Origin: Omphiscola glabra
Taxonomy: Eukaryota; Mollusca; Gastropoda; Lymnaeidae
Direction: 5' to 3'
NCBI GenBank assembly: GCA_964017045.1
Contig: OZ024808.1
Coordinates: 10,099,784 to 10,163,783, forward strand
Length of the DNA: 64,000 nucleotides
Below, in pieces: positions 46,132-57,450 of the stretch. The notes below the pieces were generated by a model. That model saw only the letters and a program-made list of their open reading frames with translations, was not told where the DNA came from and made no database searches. The position numbers and the translations under genes are program-made. How positions within the stretch are numbered: position 1 is the stretch's first letter; each line of letters opens with the position of its first letter.

Positions 46132-46397
46132 GGGTTCCGCCAGAAGTACTGCAATACAGGAAAAGTGGGGAAGGGGGGGCAGTGTGGGTGTTAGGTCCTC
46201 TTCACGACTTCAGTCAGCCCTTACGGCTACGGAGTACGGGTCTTTCATTTGTTCTTTTCAAATCTTTTCTGACCAATCGGCCCGACCCAGGCTGAAAACC
46301 AAGCGAGATAGCATGCTCCTTCCACCAGGTTTAGTAACCCGGGGGGATAAGAACAGACATTACATACTGATCTTAGCCAACGTGCCGAGAATAAGAT
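46132..46397 (-). ncRNA. U2 snRNA-like sequence with foreign middle (probable pseudogene)
   Basis: On the minus strand it begins ATCTTATTCTCGGCACGTTG and continues GCTAAGATC, then TGTAATGTCTGTTCTTATC. U2 snRNA begins ATCGCTTCTCGGCCTTTTGG with GCTAAGATC, GTAGTATCTGTTCTTATC. So 5' stem I, the branchpoint-pairing region and the start of stem II align. The branchpoint-recognition GUAGUA is altered (GUAAUG). About 200 nt further the U2 stem-loop IV core TATTGCAGTACTTCTG is present, followed by GCGGAA. The stretch between has no visible U2 Sm site or stem III, and the locus is about 266 nt instead of about 190. It is flanked by a T9 run at its 5' side. Confidence 0.6.
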
Positions 46398-47110
46398 TTT
46401 TTTTTCTGGGCTCATTCAGCCAACTTCGTTTTCCCCTCTGTAGAAAGCATTGGAGGGGCATAAGAAAATGTCCAAATAACGTACACTGTATCCGGTATAC
46501 AAAAGACTTCCGGTTTCGCTACCTGCCGAGCCACTAGTAACGATTCGTCGGTTCCCCAAATAACCAAACATATTTTTGGAAAACAACAATTTATGATTTA
46601 GAAGAATTCTATAAGAATTTTATCAAATTAAATTCCAAGAACTCTCTATACGTGGTGAGAAATTGTGAAAAGTCTTACCGAACGAAAAACATCTGGCAAT
46701 CCACCTATGATTTCGTAACTTCACCTGCTCCCATTATCAAGTTGTAAGTAGCACATGAGTAAAAGATGAGGTTCAAATACATGTAAAACATTTCATCCAC
46801 ACTTTGGTCACAAAATATTCCTGATTAGCTTTGTTTGTATCCCTTTAAACATTTCCCATCCTCATGACATACACTCCACGACAGTTTGGCTTGCAAGCTG
46901 AAATAAGGTAGACAGTGATTGATGCTAAGTAACAGACCAAGTTATGGAGCGGGGATTCTAAATCTAATCAGAGTCAGATTATCAACAGCTCATTTGAATT
47001 GGATCACGAACAATTCATAGATTTAAAAAAAAAATCACTAAGTGTCTCCAAGTTACAAGCTTAAGAAAAAAGACAACAATAATAATACTCATAAAACAAA
47101 ATAATGGGCT
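46398..47110. other. Spacer, no gene seen
   Basis: Mixed AT-rich sequence with no supported ORF or RNA. Confidence 0.4.
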
Positions 47111-47194
47111 AATGTGTAGCTGAATGGCAATGACGTCATTTTCGTGATAGAATTAGGGTTCAGGTTAGGGTGAGCGGTCCTACAGCTACACATT
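47111..47194. mobile_element. Short inverted-repeat element (MITE-like)
   Basis: 84 bp with a perfect 12-bp inverted end, AATGTGTAGCTG / CAGCTACACATT. Inside lies TTAGGGTTCAGGTTAGGGTG, the reverse of the CCTAACCTGAACCCTA motif found in other repeats of this window. Confidence 0.55.
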
Positions 47195-47982
47195 TACCAA
47201 ATAATGCAATTTAACAACGAAGTTTTACGATTTTATCAGACAGTCTATCAGTATAATAATTTAACAAGGTTTGCTACACATCCTTTGTCGTGATCCCTCC
47301 AAAATAGAAGATCTTCCAAACAACGCCACTCCCCCCCCCCCACACCCTTTTTTATGTGCGTGACTTCCGTATAACTTCACCAAGAATTTTCTTTTTAAAC
47401 ATTCGTATGCATTAGCCCTAAACAGCTATTCCACTAGACAAGGCACTTAACACGTTACATAGTCTGATATGTTTTTTCATTGTTAACTTATTATATTCAT
47501 GGTGAGACATTCACTGGTGGGACATTCATGGTAAATGTTTTGTGTTTTTCCTAAATTCACAGCTATTTCTTCTATTAACTCTAATGCGCTCCTTTCATTT
47601 TTAAACACAACATGGTGTGAGTTTTTAAAAACAAACCCAATGGCTTAATAAACACATTACCGTATCAAACACATTTTTTTGTTACCGCAGGCACAGTGCT
47701 GCCCCCCACCCCCAAAAAATTAATTTAATTTAAATAAAAAAATTATAAATTCAGCCGTGCAATCTTTTTCAGGGTAATAAGGGGGGAGCCTGCAATCGGG
47801 TTAGCGCAATAGGAAATTAGTAAAACACAGTAAGGTTAAACCTGAAAAAAAAGGAACGCAAGTAAACAACGAACGTGTCGGCAGGAAGGCTTCATCAGCG
47901 AACAAACAGAAACAACGAATAAAATTAAAAAAATATCAAAAAATTAAAAAAATATATATCTTTTTCACACTGTCCTGTAGCC

Positions 47983-48038
47983 CCGACACACAACCTATCC
48001 CCGACACACAACCTATCTCCGACACACAACCTATCCCC
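47983..48038. repeat. 18-bp tandem repeat, three copies
   Basis: Unit CCGACACACAACCTATCC with one C/T difference. Confidence 0.9.
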
Positions 48039-48913
48039 ACATGTGATGGGGCGCGCTAAGAGTATGATGTTTAAAAAAATGACCTCTAATTCGTGTTGGT
48101 GAGAGATACTGTATTACATTTGTAATTAAATTTTAAAATAGTATCAGTTAAACAGTAGTATTTGGGACAGTAGTATAAGCAATGAGGAGGGGGGGGGGGG
48201 AACGACAGAGTCGAAAATAATATTAAGCTGTATGGGACAGTCCCATAGTAATACGTTATCATCATCAGGCTCGTCAATGATACCGATTGAAGGTACCACC
48301 AGGGGCGTATCTGGCCGGGGGATATCCAGGGTCTGGAACCTCCTCATGCTGGCCAAAAGATAATTCTTTAAGTTAACCAAATCCGATGGGTGCTCAAAAG
48401 ATGACTTAGGTTTGACAACCCTCTGCGTCAAAATAGACAACAACGCTCCTGGGTACCTCATATAGATACTGCTGTTATGATTTTTTTTATCAGCCAAGTA
48501 GATTTCATCTATCAAATGGCTTTCATCTACAAAGTAGATTTCATCTATCAAATAGCATTCATCAAAATGGACCCGGACACGCAGCGCCACCATTCGGACC
48601 AGAGGCCCATTAGACTCAGTGCTATTCGGATGCCATTTGTGTTCATTTTAGTTAAAATGATGAATTAAGTTTACAAACGTATAGTCCATTCAATTATCTT
48701 TCATTTGATACCAAATTTTGTCTTACAAACCCAACTATAATATTTTAAATAGTTTTTTTAATCCCAACCTCTTACTTCTGGTACCCGGGTGCGAATAGTC
48801 GCAACCTTTTCAGTTATCTCACGGTGACTTATTTGGATTTTTGTATGACTTAAAAAAAACAACAGATAAATGGGATAAACAAGACGTTTTCAAGACAGTA
48901 TAGCGTATACACG

Positions 48914-49045
48914 ATCGCTTCTCGGCCTTTTGGCTAAGATCCGGAGTCGGGACGATCCCTGTCACGGTTATTATATAGAGGCGTAAAGCCAAGAGACCCG
49001 CGAGTGACTACCTCAGTATTGCAGTACTTCTGAGGGAATAATCCC
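48914..49045 (+). ncRNA. Retroposed U2 snRNA chimera
   Basis: The first 28 nt are a perfect U2 5' end: ATCGCTTCTCGGCCTTTTGG then CTAAGATC. The next about 75 nt bear no resemblance to U2. Then comes a U2 stem-loop IV: CTCAGTATTGCAGTACTTCT and GAG, whose outer stem CTCAG/CTGAG pairs by different bases than in canonical U2 (CTGG/CCAG). After GGGAATAATCCC comes an A-rich tail (49046-49060). The direct repeat ATACACGATC flanks it at 48907-48916 and 49061-49070. Tail plus target duplication point to LINE-mediated retroposition of an RNA. It lacks the branchpoint-pairing segment and Sm site, so it cannot act as U2. Confidence 0.75.
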
Positions 49046-49070
49046 AAAAAATACAAAAAAATACACGATC

Positions 49071-52000
49071 AGTTAAGATTGTTTTGTTACTTTAGTTGAA
49101 ATATCAATAGAATAATAAGAACATTTGCAGAAGAATTATATGTGACAGCATTAATTTATAGGATTTTGCTTCCGTGAAAGCAAGAAAAGCACCTTTCTAA
49201 AGTAAAGGTAATGCGTTAATTAATAGATATTCTTAACACTTTACAAAAAATGCCATTACACGATTTTTTTTTCCGTTTCGTTGGCCTACATAATAGGGTA
49301 CGTACCTACATGTTGGCAGTTACCCACGAAGTAGCGCCACCAGGGGTATGACAGCAAATGGAAAATTACAAGCTTGACAGAAATCGCTTGGGTCGGATTT
49401 AAACAGGCCGTGTAGTTTTAAACACAAGAGGATGGTGCCAACAGAAAAGTGTGCTTTAGAAAAGGAGTCCGCCGAAGAATGACTAATTGTGAGAGTGTTG
49501 GACTGCGAATGGTGCGTATTCCATAAGATCAATGACGTAGCTAGAGTTAATGACGGCCGGTTTGGTTCATGATTTAACGACTTTTTCTTCAGAACGTGAT
49601 AAACAATACAACTGTATCAATGGCGTTACCTGGGGTGTGGTTGACGTGGGCTAATTCGAGTAAAACAATCAAAGTGACACAAAAATTGAAAAATGCACAT
49701 TTCACAGATTTCTCTCGATACGGTTTCATAACCTGAACAGGGTGCCAACAGAGAAGGGTTCCATAAAAAATTTTGGACATAATTTATGGAATGGTGTATA
49801 CATAAAATAATAAAATTAATAAAGTACCCCCCTCCACACACACACACACCAAATTTTGACATATCGGAACATGAAAAAGATAGAATGCGGGATAAATGCG
49901 TTAAGAAAACCACCCTCCCCCACCCCCAATAGATAAATAAATCGGTACAATCTGAATCTGCCAACGCCAACCACATATTTGGTGGTAAGGATTTTAATCT
50001 ATATATTACGTACGCACTGGCGGTGAGGGGTGTTGCTTCTAGAGTAGAGATTCAGACGGTTTAGTTAATACTATAAGTATAAGTTAATATAGGCTTTTAG
50101 TAACTAATAGGTCTAAAGGCAAAGCAGCTAGCTTCGGGCATCTAAATTTTATCACAATTAGATTGATATAAAAATTATTTTGAAATGGGGATAAACAAAT
50201 TTGATTTATATTTGAGATATGCTTACATTTAGTTATAGGATACAGTTTTTAAAAGAATATAACTGTATATAAATAATTATAATACGAAATAAAACTACTT
50301 CATGTTAGGAGAGATAACTCTGATTGAAAAAGAGGTATTGCCAGATTTACATTTTTTTAAAAATCAATCAATATGCTATTACTATTCATGTAACTGATAA
50401 TTTGTTTGTATATCAAATCTATTACAAATAATATTAAATGATTCGTAATAATTTTTAAAATTTATTTTTAGTAATTAAGCAATGCATAGTAAAATTGGAC
50501 AATGTTTCAACATTTCATTAAAAAAAAAACAGCACCTTATAAATACAATTAATTTAAAAGGGTTAAAATTGCTGGCTATAAATAGTAAATTTCCACATGT
50601 CTATTTAGCGAAGATAAAACTTGTTTATTTTCTTTAAAATACAATTCAGCTGTATAATCAATTTTAAACTACAGGACTATAGTGCATTTTGTAACGTAAG
50701 TTCTGTAATGATATGCGGGATATATCCCAATTTAATTATTAACATGCCGTCCGTAAAGTTCGTAACAAACTCAACAAAGCTGCTTAAAATTAAAACTTGA
50801 AAATAATTAATAAAAATAAAGTAATAAAGTCAAGTAAAAGCACCATCTCATCACCATGTCGATGTCAAGTCCCAACAGTTCAAACTAAATTCAATCATTT
50901 AAAAAATATTATTAATAATTGTGACTGATGTACCACGAAAAGACATACTATTTGAGTTAGGACAGTTACAATATTTTGTTGTTGATTTCTTCTGAAATAT
51001 GCTTTACTTTAGATGAAATATATATTTTCAAACTAAGACTAAGGTCCAAGGTCGGACACTAAGGCACTATGACTAAGGTCTAATGAGTAATTTTCTGCAG
51101 TGTGCAGTGTTGTTTTTTCAATTTTCTGTAACTCATACTCAAACTAACTAAGTAAGGCCTAAGGCTAAGTAAGGTCTAAGCCTAAGGCTAAGTCCTAAGG
51201 CAAGGAAAACCTTTAAAGAAACTTCCTATGCCTATAAGTATACTACTACTTAGACTTAAAAGGCTAAGAAGGAACCATTTTAAAAAAATACAGACAAAAT
51301 AATATATTGATATAGGCCTAATTGACATAACATGACTTGGACTTTGTAACTGACATTAAATTTCTGAAGTGAATGCAAGCAATCAAAATAGAACGTCAAT
51401 TCTTTGACAGAATTACAAATACTTCACTTTAGCAGGTAAATAAACATAAATAGCTGTTAATTGACCTGGACAATGAAAATTGCCTGTCTATTTATATTAG
51501 GCCTAGATGTAAACACAATAAAATTCAACAAAATTTCTATTAAAATGTGCAGACAACATGTTTTTAATTCAAGATGGACACCAGGTCATGTCACACTAAA
51601 CTATGATTATGCAGTACAGGGAACTCATCTGTGATTTGCTAAATGAAAACGCTCTCTCCCTAAAGTTTAAGTGCAAGGCACAGAGCAATGATTAGAGTTA
51701 ACCCTATATTTAAAAATTGCCCACAACTGACTAGGGCTTTGTTAGACCAGGTCTGTTTTAACTCTGTAATTTTACCCCCACAAAAATGTTTCCCTTTGAA
51801 GACCTCGCTATATAAGACAACTAATAATAATAATCAGCATTAAAAAATTAAATAATTATAGTTATAGGCCTATTACTATTAAGTCAATAAAAGATTAAAT
51901 TAGTTTCTTAGTTTAGGCTAAACATTTTTTATATTTTATTGCTCAAAATAATTTTTTTACATTTAGTCAGCCCTAGGTTTAATAGCGTTCAGCTCTGTTA

Positions 52001-52226
52001 TCTTTTGGTGCTATATTAGGCTGTTAAAAATTTATTTAGTTTTTTAAAAAAAAGTAATGATAGCCATAGGCCTAAACAGTGTTAAATAACTTTACTAGGC
52101 CTATATAATAGCATAAGTCTTTAAGTTATAGGCTATATTATAACAATATTAATAACCTATTTTATGTAAATATATATTTTTTAAAAAGGAACGAGGAATC
52201 TGCTGCTACAATAATTTGTGATAAAA
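49071..52226. other. AT-rich upstream region of SURF6
   Basis: 3.1 kb with no supported gene. A CTAAGGCCTAAGG-like simple repeat occurs around 51150-51200. The last about 70 bp are probably SURF6 5' UTR and promoter. No clear TATA or Inr could be chosen. Confidence 0.4.
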
Positions 52227-55200
52227 ATGCCGGGCAGTGATGGAGAGGACACACTTCAGAAAACAAAATCTGACAATCTACACTTTAAGGCTCTACTTGA
52301 TTTGATACCACCACAGTTCTACTTCAACTTTGAGGACAAACAAGAGATATTCGGGAATGTTTCAGGCAAGTGTGCAGCTTGAATAAAAACTAAATGTGTT
52401 TTTATTGGGAAATTTTGTTCTTTAAGGTATAACTCAGCTAACTAACTAACTTACTTAAGAAAATCAGCAGACTATCGAGCCGAGGCTCATAAAGTCTTCC
52501 CCAGCACACCTCCACCGCCCCCAACTGGCATTCAACCACTCCCCCAGTGGTCTCTATTCCAGTCAGGCCGCGAAGCGGCATGCCGAGGGCTCCCTGCCCC
52601 TGAGACAGCCCCACCCACCCTTCCACTCGATTGACTATGCGAGTGAGGCCGCATCAGAGAAGGGACGCCTGGCCAGCCGGGGTGATGCTTACACAGCAAC
52701 CAGGCCAGACTTCCTTGGGCTAGGGTGGATACAATTTACGTCTCTAAAGCCCCCCCTTCCCACTCCGGGGGGACTGGTAGGTGTTAACAGACGCCCTCTA
52801 ATAGGGTTTACGTGGTTTTCTGCGGCATGACTAGTTCACACCGCAGCTGGGAAATGATAAAAAGAGAGGTTGCCTAGGAGCAGTACCCTCAAGTCTGCAT
52901 ATTTAGAATCATCGGCTAGGGTCGCCACACTCCTTCGCCTCATATCCATGCGGCAACTGTAATCATATCCAGACCTGTTTCTACGTTATTTTCGACTGCA
53001 TTTGGTAGGAAACCATGCAGCCGTGCTCTTTCTAACGCAGTTTCCGTGCGTTACCTTTGCCTTTCTGCGCAGGTCCCCTACACGGTGATCATGTGTCCCG
53101 GTTAACGTTTCAGGGGGTTCGTGGCAAACGCCTCTTTGTCGACATGCCATTTTTGGGACGGACATGCCGACTAGAGCCCCGGGGGAGATAACTCAGCTAA
53201 CACATATTTCAGCTCACTTACCTTATGGTTTATTGTAATTTATTATTAAATCAGTGTGGAGACAAAATTAATACTCCTGCAAATATTCAAAGATTAATCT
53301 CTAAATGAAAGATCTGACCAAAAATAACCATCATTTAAAGGAAGAGTAAATTCCTATCTTAACTGTATCCGTTAATGGTTAGAAGGAAAAGTTCATTCTG
53401 ATAAAATAATTATTTTAAAAAAATGGTTCCCTAACTTCAAGGAACATCCTTTATGTGTGAATATTTACTATATATGAATTTTGTGTGTGTTGATTTTATG
53501 AACTTATCCACACACAAAAAATATGAGTGAAAATTCCAAGATTTTTCAGTTTAAATGAAATTTTAATCTGGCACATGTTGGTCTATATCTACAAGTACAA
53601 GCTATCAATTTATGTGACAATACTTTAGTTTTAGAACTCTTAAATTGACAGGTTTGATGGTATTCTTACGTATTTTAATGGTGTTCTTTTGCAAGTCCAT
53701 GTTAACACACTGTCATTTTATGATAAAACAAATATTCACCAAAAACTTTAAGACAATACATGAGTGTAGAGTATAAGTATGTATAAATGCATTGAAACTT
53801 TGTGTCATTTCCACTGCTTCATACATGTTGGTGTTGTGGGATTAATTCCCTACTGCTGGTATTTCAGATGATGAAGATCTCCCAGATCCAAAGAAGAGGA
53901 AAAAGAAAAAGAAGCCATTGTCAAATCTCTCAGTCACACAGATCACGGAGCTAAGGCAGCAGGGAGTAACTCTTGGTGTGTACCTCTGCCTCACATTGGT
54001 TAATAGGCATGCTCATTTGTTGCTTTAAGATATTCTGTCTAAGCCAGTCTAAGCTTTAACTATTGAAAACTAATTTGGCATTCTGTCTAAGCCAGCCTCA
54101 GCCTTAACTGTAGAAGACAAGATGTTGTACAGGAGGGCAAGGATAAAATAAAATAAAACCTTCTACCATAATGTCTTTATTAAAAGACATGGACATAGTA
54201 TTTCCTATATACATATTTTTTTAAATATTATGCATTTGGTAAATGCCCTAGGACAGCAGTGTTACAACTGAGGGAACATCCCACATTGTTAAATCTAGAG
54301 GGAACATCCTTCTTTGTTAAAACTAGAGGGAACATCCCAGGTCGAGGGAAATTTTTTTTTCTTATTTGAATAACTATGCCTCAATTAATTAATGAAATTA
54401 TTTAAGTGCCAACAATGTTTTTAAAGAGTGAGAATTAAAATGTAAAGTCTAAAAACCACTGCTCTGGGGGGTAAGACTAAATACAGTACAGTGTTTGTTT
54501 TGTCAAGTACAGTTATATAAACTCAATTAAACCACTGCTCTGGGTGGTAAGAACAAGTACAATGATTATTTTTTCAAGTACAGTTATATAGCTCAATTAA
54601 TCATTTTTAAAAAATCAAATAATAATTTTTACAATACATTTTTTGAAAATGTCATAACTTTGATCAATTTAATAGGAGCCAAGAAAGGAAATGGGAAAAA
54701 AGATAACGGAAGTGGAAATGTTGTGCATGGTGCAGGTGATAAGACAGAGGAGTATTCAATTGGTGAGTGAGGTTGGACTTTTACTTAAAAATTCCATGTG
54801 ATTTTCAAACTTTTAATAAATGCGAATTATGCTGCAATTGAAAGAAAGTCCAACAGGAAGACAGCCTACGGGAAGTGCAGCAGGGTCTCCTACTGTAGGA
54901 TGAAATTCATAGCCCACTTTTGGAGGTGCAGTTTAGAAGCTACACAAAGCCTCTTCAAGACGGATGAGTCCTGATGAGGCTTCAATTTAATTTAGCATTA
55001 TTTATTTTTCATGTCATTTTTGTGAAAGATTTTTTTCCCCAATATGAAGTGATTTATGATGATTTTTTATTTTAATAAGGTGCATAATTTATTGGGAGTG
55101 TTAGCCAAGTAGAATTTTTTGCCATTAGATGAAACTAGTATTGTAATTTTAAAATCTAATTCATGTTGACAAAATATCACAGCAGCCTTTAAATAATATG

Positions 55201-57157
55201 GACAATCTATTCCTTTTTTGTGGTTTGGCGACCATTCTTTCTTGACAATCTAGGAAATCGTCACAAATATCTTGATATTCACATTGACATACATAACTAC
55301 TACTTTAAATAGTCATGAATATCTTGATATTCACATTGACATACACAACTACTACTTTAAATAGTCATGAATATCTTGATATTCACATTGACATACATAA
55401 CTGCTAGTCATCTTACTTCTGTGTCTTACATTACATCTCTCGGCTAAACCTGGTAAGAATTTTAAAAAAAAAATTGCGTAAGACATTGTTTTTCAACTTC
55501 TTCTTGTAACAATTTAAATCTTTCTAATGATATACAACTGCACCCCCTCCCCCTTATCAAATTTCCCGTCATAACATCAGGGGATAAAATACCCCTATTA
55601 AAATGTCAATTTTTCTACACACCAAGGTACTCACTGAGCTTCTTTCAGGAAAACACGAGTTTTATGTCAACTTTCCATATGTTTGTTTAGCTCTGTATTG
55701 ATTAGTTATGTCAACTTTCCGTATGTTTGTTTAGCTCTGTATTGATCAGCTTTTGGTATTTTATGCCAGATACCAAACACCAAGGCAAGAAACAGAGCAG
55801 ATCATCCAACAGCAAGAAGAAGGTCAAAGAGCACCAGCGGCGGGAGTCAAGGCTGGAAGAGTTAAAAGAAAGACTTCGCGCAAAGCTGGAGGAGATCAAA
55901 GGTGACGAATGTGATGGAAATAAATAGTAACTTTGGGACATTTTGGTTGCAGACTTTGTATGCTTGCTTCCAGGCCTTCCATTTTTTTGTTAAAAATTAT
56001 TGTATGTCCCTCTGTAAGAAGTTAATGGAAAGGAATGTGTTTTAGGTTGTCCTATGTAAATAAATTATGATATTATAATTAATTGATTTTAAAACAAGAA
56101 CTTTTAAAATAATCTCAGTGATATATGTCTTCTTAATACGGTTCAATATACATGCTAAAACATAATTAATGCAAATACATACGACTTGCTAAAACATAAT
56201 TCATGCATACATACGACATGCTAAAACATAATTCATGCAGATACATACGACATGCTAAAACATAATTCATGCAGATACATAAACATCTCACTTAAATTGA
56301 TACCTAAGCTTTAGTACATTTTTAAAGACTTAATATTTTTAAGTTCTAACCTTATAGTCTCTAGTTGTAGATAGCTAACAAAAGTTTTTTCACACCCTGG
56401 TCTCAATCATCGACATTTTTGACAAGCCACTACTTAAAAAAATCTTTACAACTCCTCCCTTCCCCCCCCCCCCCCTTTCCCAAGGGTTATAACCAATCCT
56501 CAATAACGTCCATCACCTTTCTGTAATGCAGCTCGTAAAAGCAACAGTGCCGGGACGAACACACAGGATGAGAAAAGGTTGAAGCGGCAAGAGAAGAAGG
56601 TCAGTGCCAAGCTGAAGAGCAAAGACAAGGGTGACCACAAACAGCAGCAGATGAAGGCCGTGGCCAACGGGCTCAAGTCACCACCACAACACAAGATCCT
56701 GAATGAAAATGGTGTGCCGGTCACATCCAAATTTGACTTTTCGGTCATTTCGTTCGGCAATGATCGGCATAAATCATCTGACCTGCACGGCAAAGACTAT
56801 AAGAGACTCCTGGAGAGGGTTGAAAAGCAGAAAGAGAAGGTTGAGAAGCTGAAGGAGAAGGACCCGGAAGCTGGGAAGAAGCTGGAGCAAAAAATCCAGT
56901 GGCAGAACGTCATCAACAAGGCGCAGGGTGAAAAGGTCAAGGACAATCCAGAACTGTTGAAAAAAGCAGTCAAGCGAAAAGATAAGCTGAAGGAGAGGAA
57001 GCAGAAGAAGTGGGGTGAGAGGGTTCAGAATGTGGAAAGTGTGAAGCAGAAGAAGCAGGACAAGCGACAGGCCAACATTGACAAGAGGAAAGATGCAAAG
57101 AAGGAGAAGAAGAGAAAGCATTTGATAAAGAAAGGAAGAATCATTCCCGGGTTTTAA
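52227..57157 (+). CDS. SURF6: Surfeit locus protein 6 homologue (SURF6), complete
   Basis: Exons 52227-52365, 53868-53975, 54676-54762, 55770-55901 and 56532-57157. All four introns are in phase 1, and the sum is 1092 nt, giving 363 aa (human SURF6 has 361). SURF6 is a nucleolar nucleic-acid-binding protein of ribosome biogenesis. The N-terminus has the short conserved LLDLIPPQFYFNFED. Exon 2 has a basic KKRKKKKKP stretch, a likely nuclear/nucleolar signal. The SURF6 domain occupies about residues 240-363: GKDYKRLLERVEKQKEKVEK, KIQWQNVINKAQGEKVKDNP, LLKKAVKRKDKLKERKQKKW and a C-terminal LIKKGRIIPGF. The protein is extremely rich in Lys and Glu and mostly helical coiled-coil. Intron 1 uses a GC donor (CAG then GCAAGT) and holds a 745-bp retroposon. 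Confidence 0.95.
52443..53187 (-). mobile_element. 745-bp GC-rich non-autonomous retroposon in SURF6 intron 1
   Basis: Flanked by the perfect 14-bp direct repeat ATAACTCAGCTAAC at 52429-52442 and 53188-53201. On the minus strand it starts CTCCCCCGGGGCTCTAGTCG and ends in a short-repeat tail AAGTAAGTTAGTTAG next to the left target copy, as expected for LINE-driven insertion. It is much richer in G and C than the intron. The longest frame (52438-52626, minus, 62 aa) has no known domain. The segment AAGACTTTATGAGCCTCGGC near its 3' end suggests a LINE 3' UTR, perhaps of the I/Nimbus type, but I cannot confirm this. Confidence 0.8.
54269..54345. repeat. 29-bp tandem repeat, three copies, SURF6 intron 2
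   Basis: Unit GAGGGAACATCC plus a variable CATTGTTAAATCTA. Confidence 0.8.
54453..54601. repeat. 76-bp direct duplication, SURF6 intron 2
   Basis: Two copies starting AAACCACTGCTCTGG (54453 and 54529), each with CAAGTACAGTTATATA and CTCAATTAA. Confidence 0.85.
55269..55400. repeat. 52-bp tandem repeat, about 2.5 copies, SURF6 intron 3
   Basis: Unit ATCTTGATATTCACATTGAC, ATACATAACTACTACTTTAA, ATAGTCATGAAT, starting at 55269, 55321 and 55373. Confidence 0.9.
55662..55749. repeat. 44-bp duplication just before SURF6 exon 4
   Basis: TTATGTCAACTTTCCATATG then TTTGTTTAGCTCTGTATTGA, repeated from 55706. It ends 20 bp before the exon 4 acceptor and so covers the likely branchpoint zone. Confidence 0.9.
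56150..56280. repeat. 32-36-bp tandem repeat, four copies, SURF6 intron 4
   Basis: Unit ATGCTAAAACATAATTCATG with CAGATACATACGAC; the third copy is shortened. Confidence 0.85.
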
Positions 57158-57230
57158 AAAAATTTTGAATCTGTTTATGATATGTTATGATTGCCTGCGT
57201 GCGTCTTGTGTGATGTGTGTGTGGGTTATG

Positions 57231-57450
57231 TGAAGAGAGTGGGGTCTGAATTCTTGGTGAAGATGTGTGCGTATGGGGGTCTACAGAAAAGCTGTTTGCT
57301 GTGTGAAGAGAGTGGGGTCTGAATTCTTGGTAAGATGTGTGCATATGGGGGTCTATAGAAAAGCTGTGAGCTTTGTGAAGAGAGTGGGGTCTGATTTCTT
57401 GGTAAGATGTGTGCATATGGGGGTCTATAGAAAAGCTGTTTGCATGAGGC
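57231..57450. repeat. 73-bp tandem repeat, three copies, SURF6 3' UTR
   Basis: Unit TGAAGAGAGTGGGGTCTGAA, TTCTTGGTAAGATGTGTGC, ATATGGGGGTCTATAGAAAA, starting at 57231, 57304 and 57376. It lies within 75 bp of the SURF6 stop, so it would be transcribed. Minus-strand ORFs here are repeat translations. Confidence 0.9.

Noticed and set aside
48914..49045. Functional U2 snRNA gene
   Set aside because: Branchpoint-pairing region, stem II and Sm site are absent, and the flanking duplication and A-rich tail show retroposition.
54955..54995. GTCCTGATGAGGCTTC, also hammerhead-like
   Set aside because: GAAA partner and stem III are missing; only the short conserved box matches.
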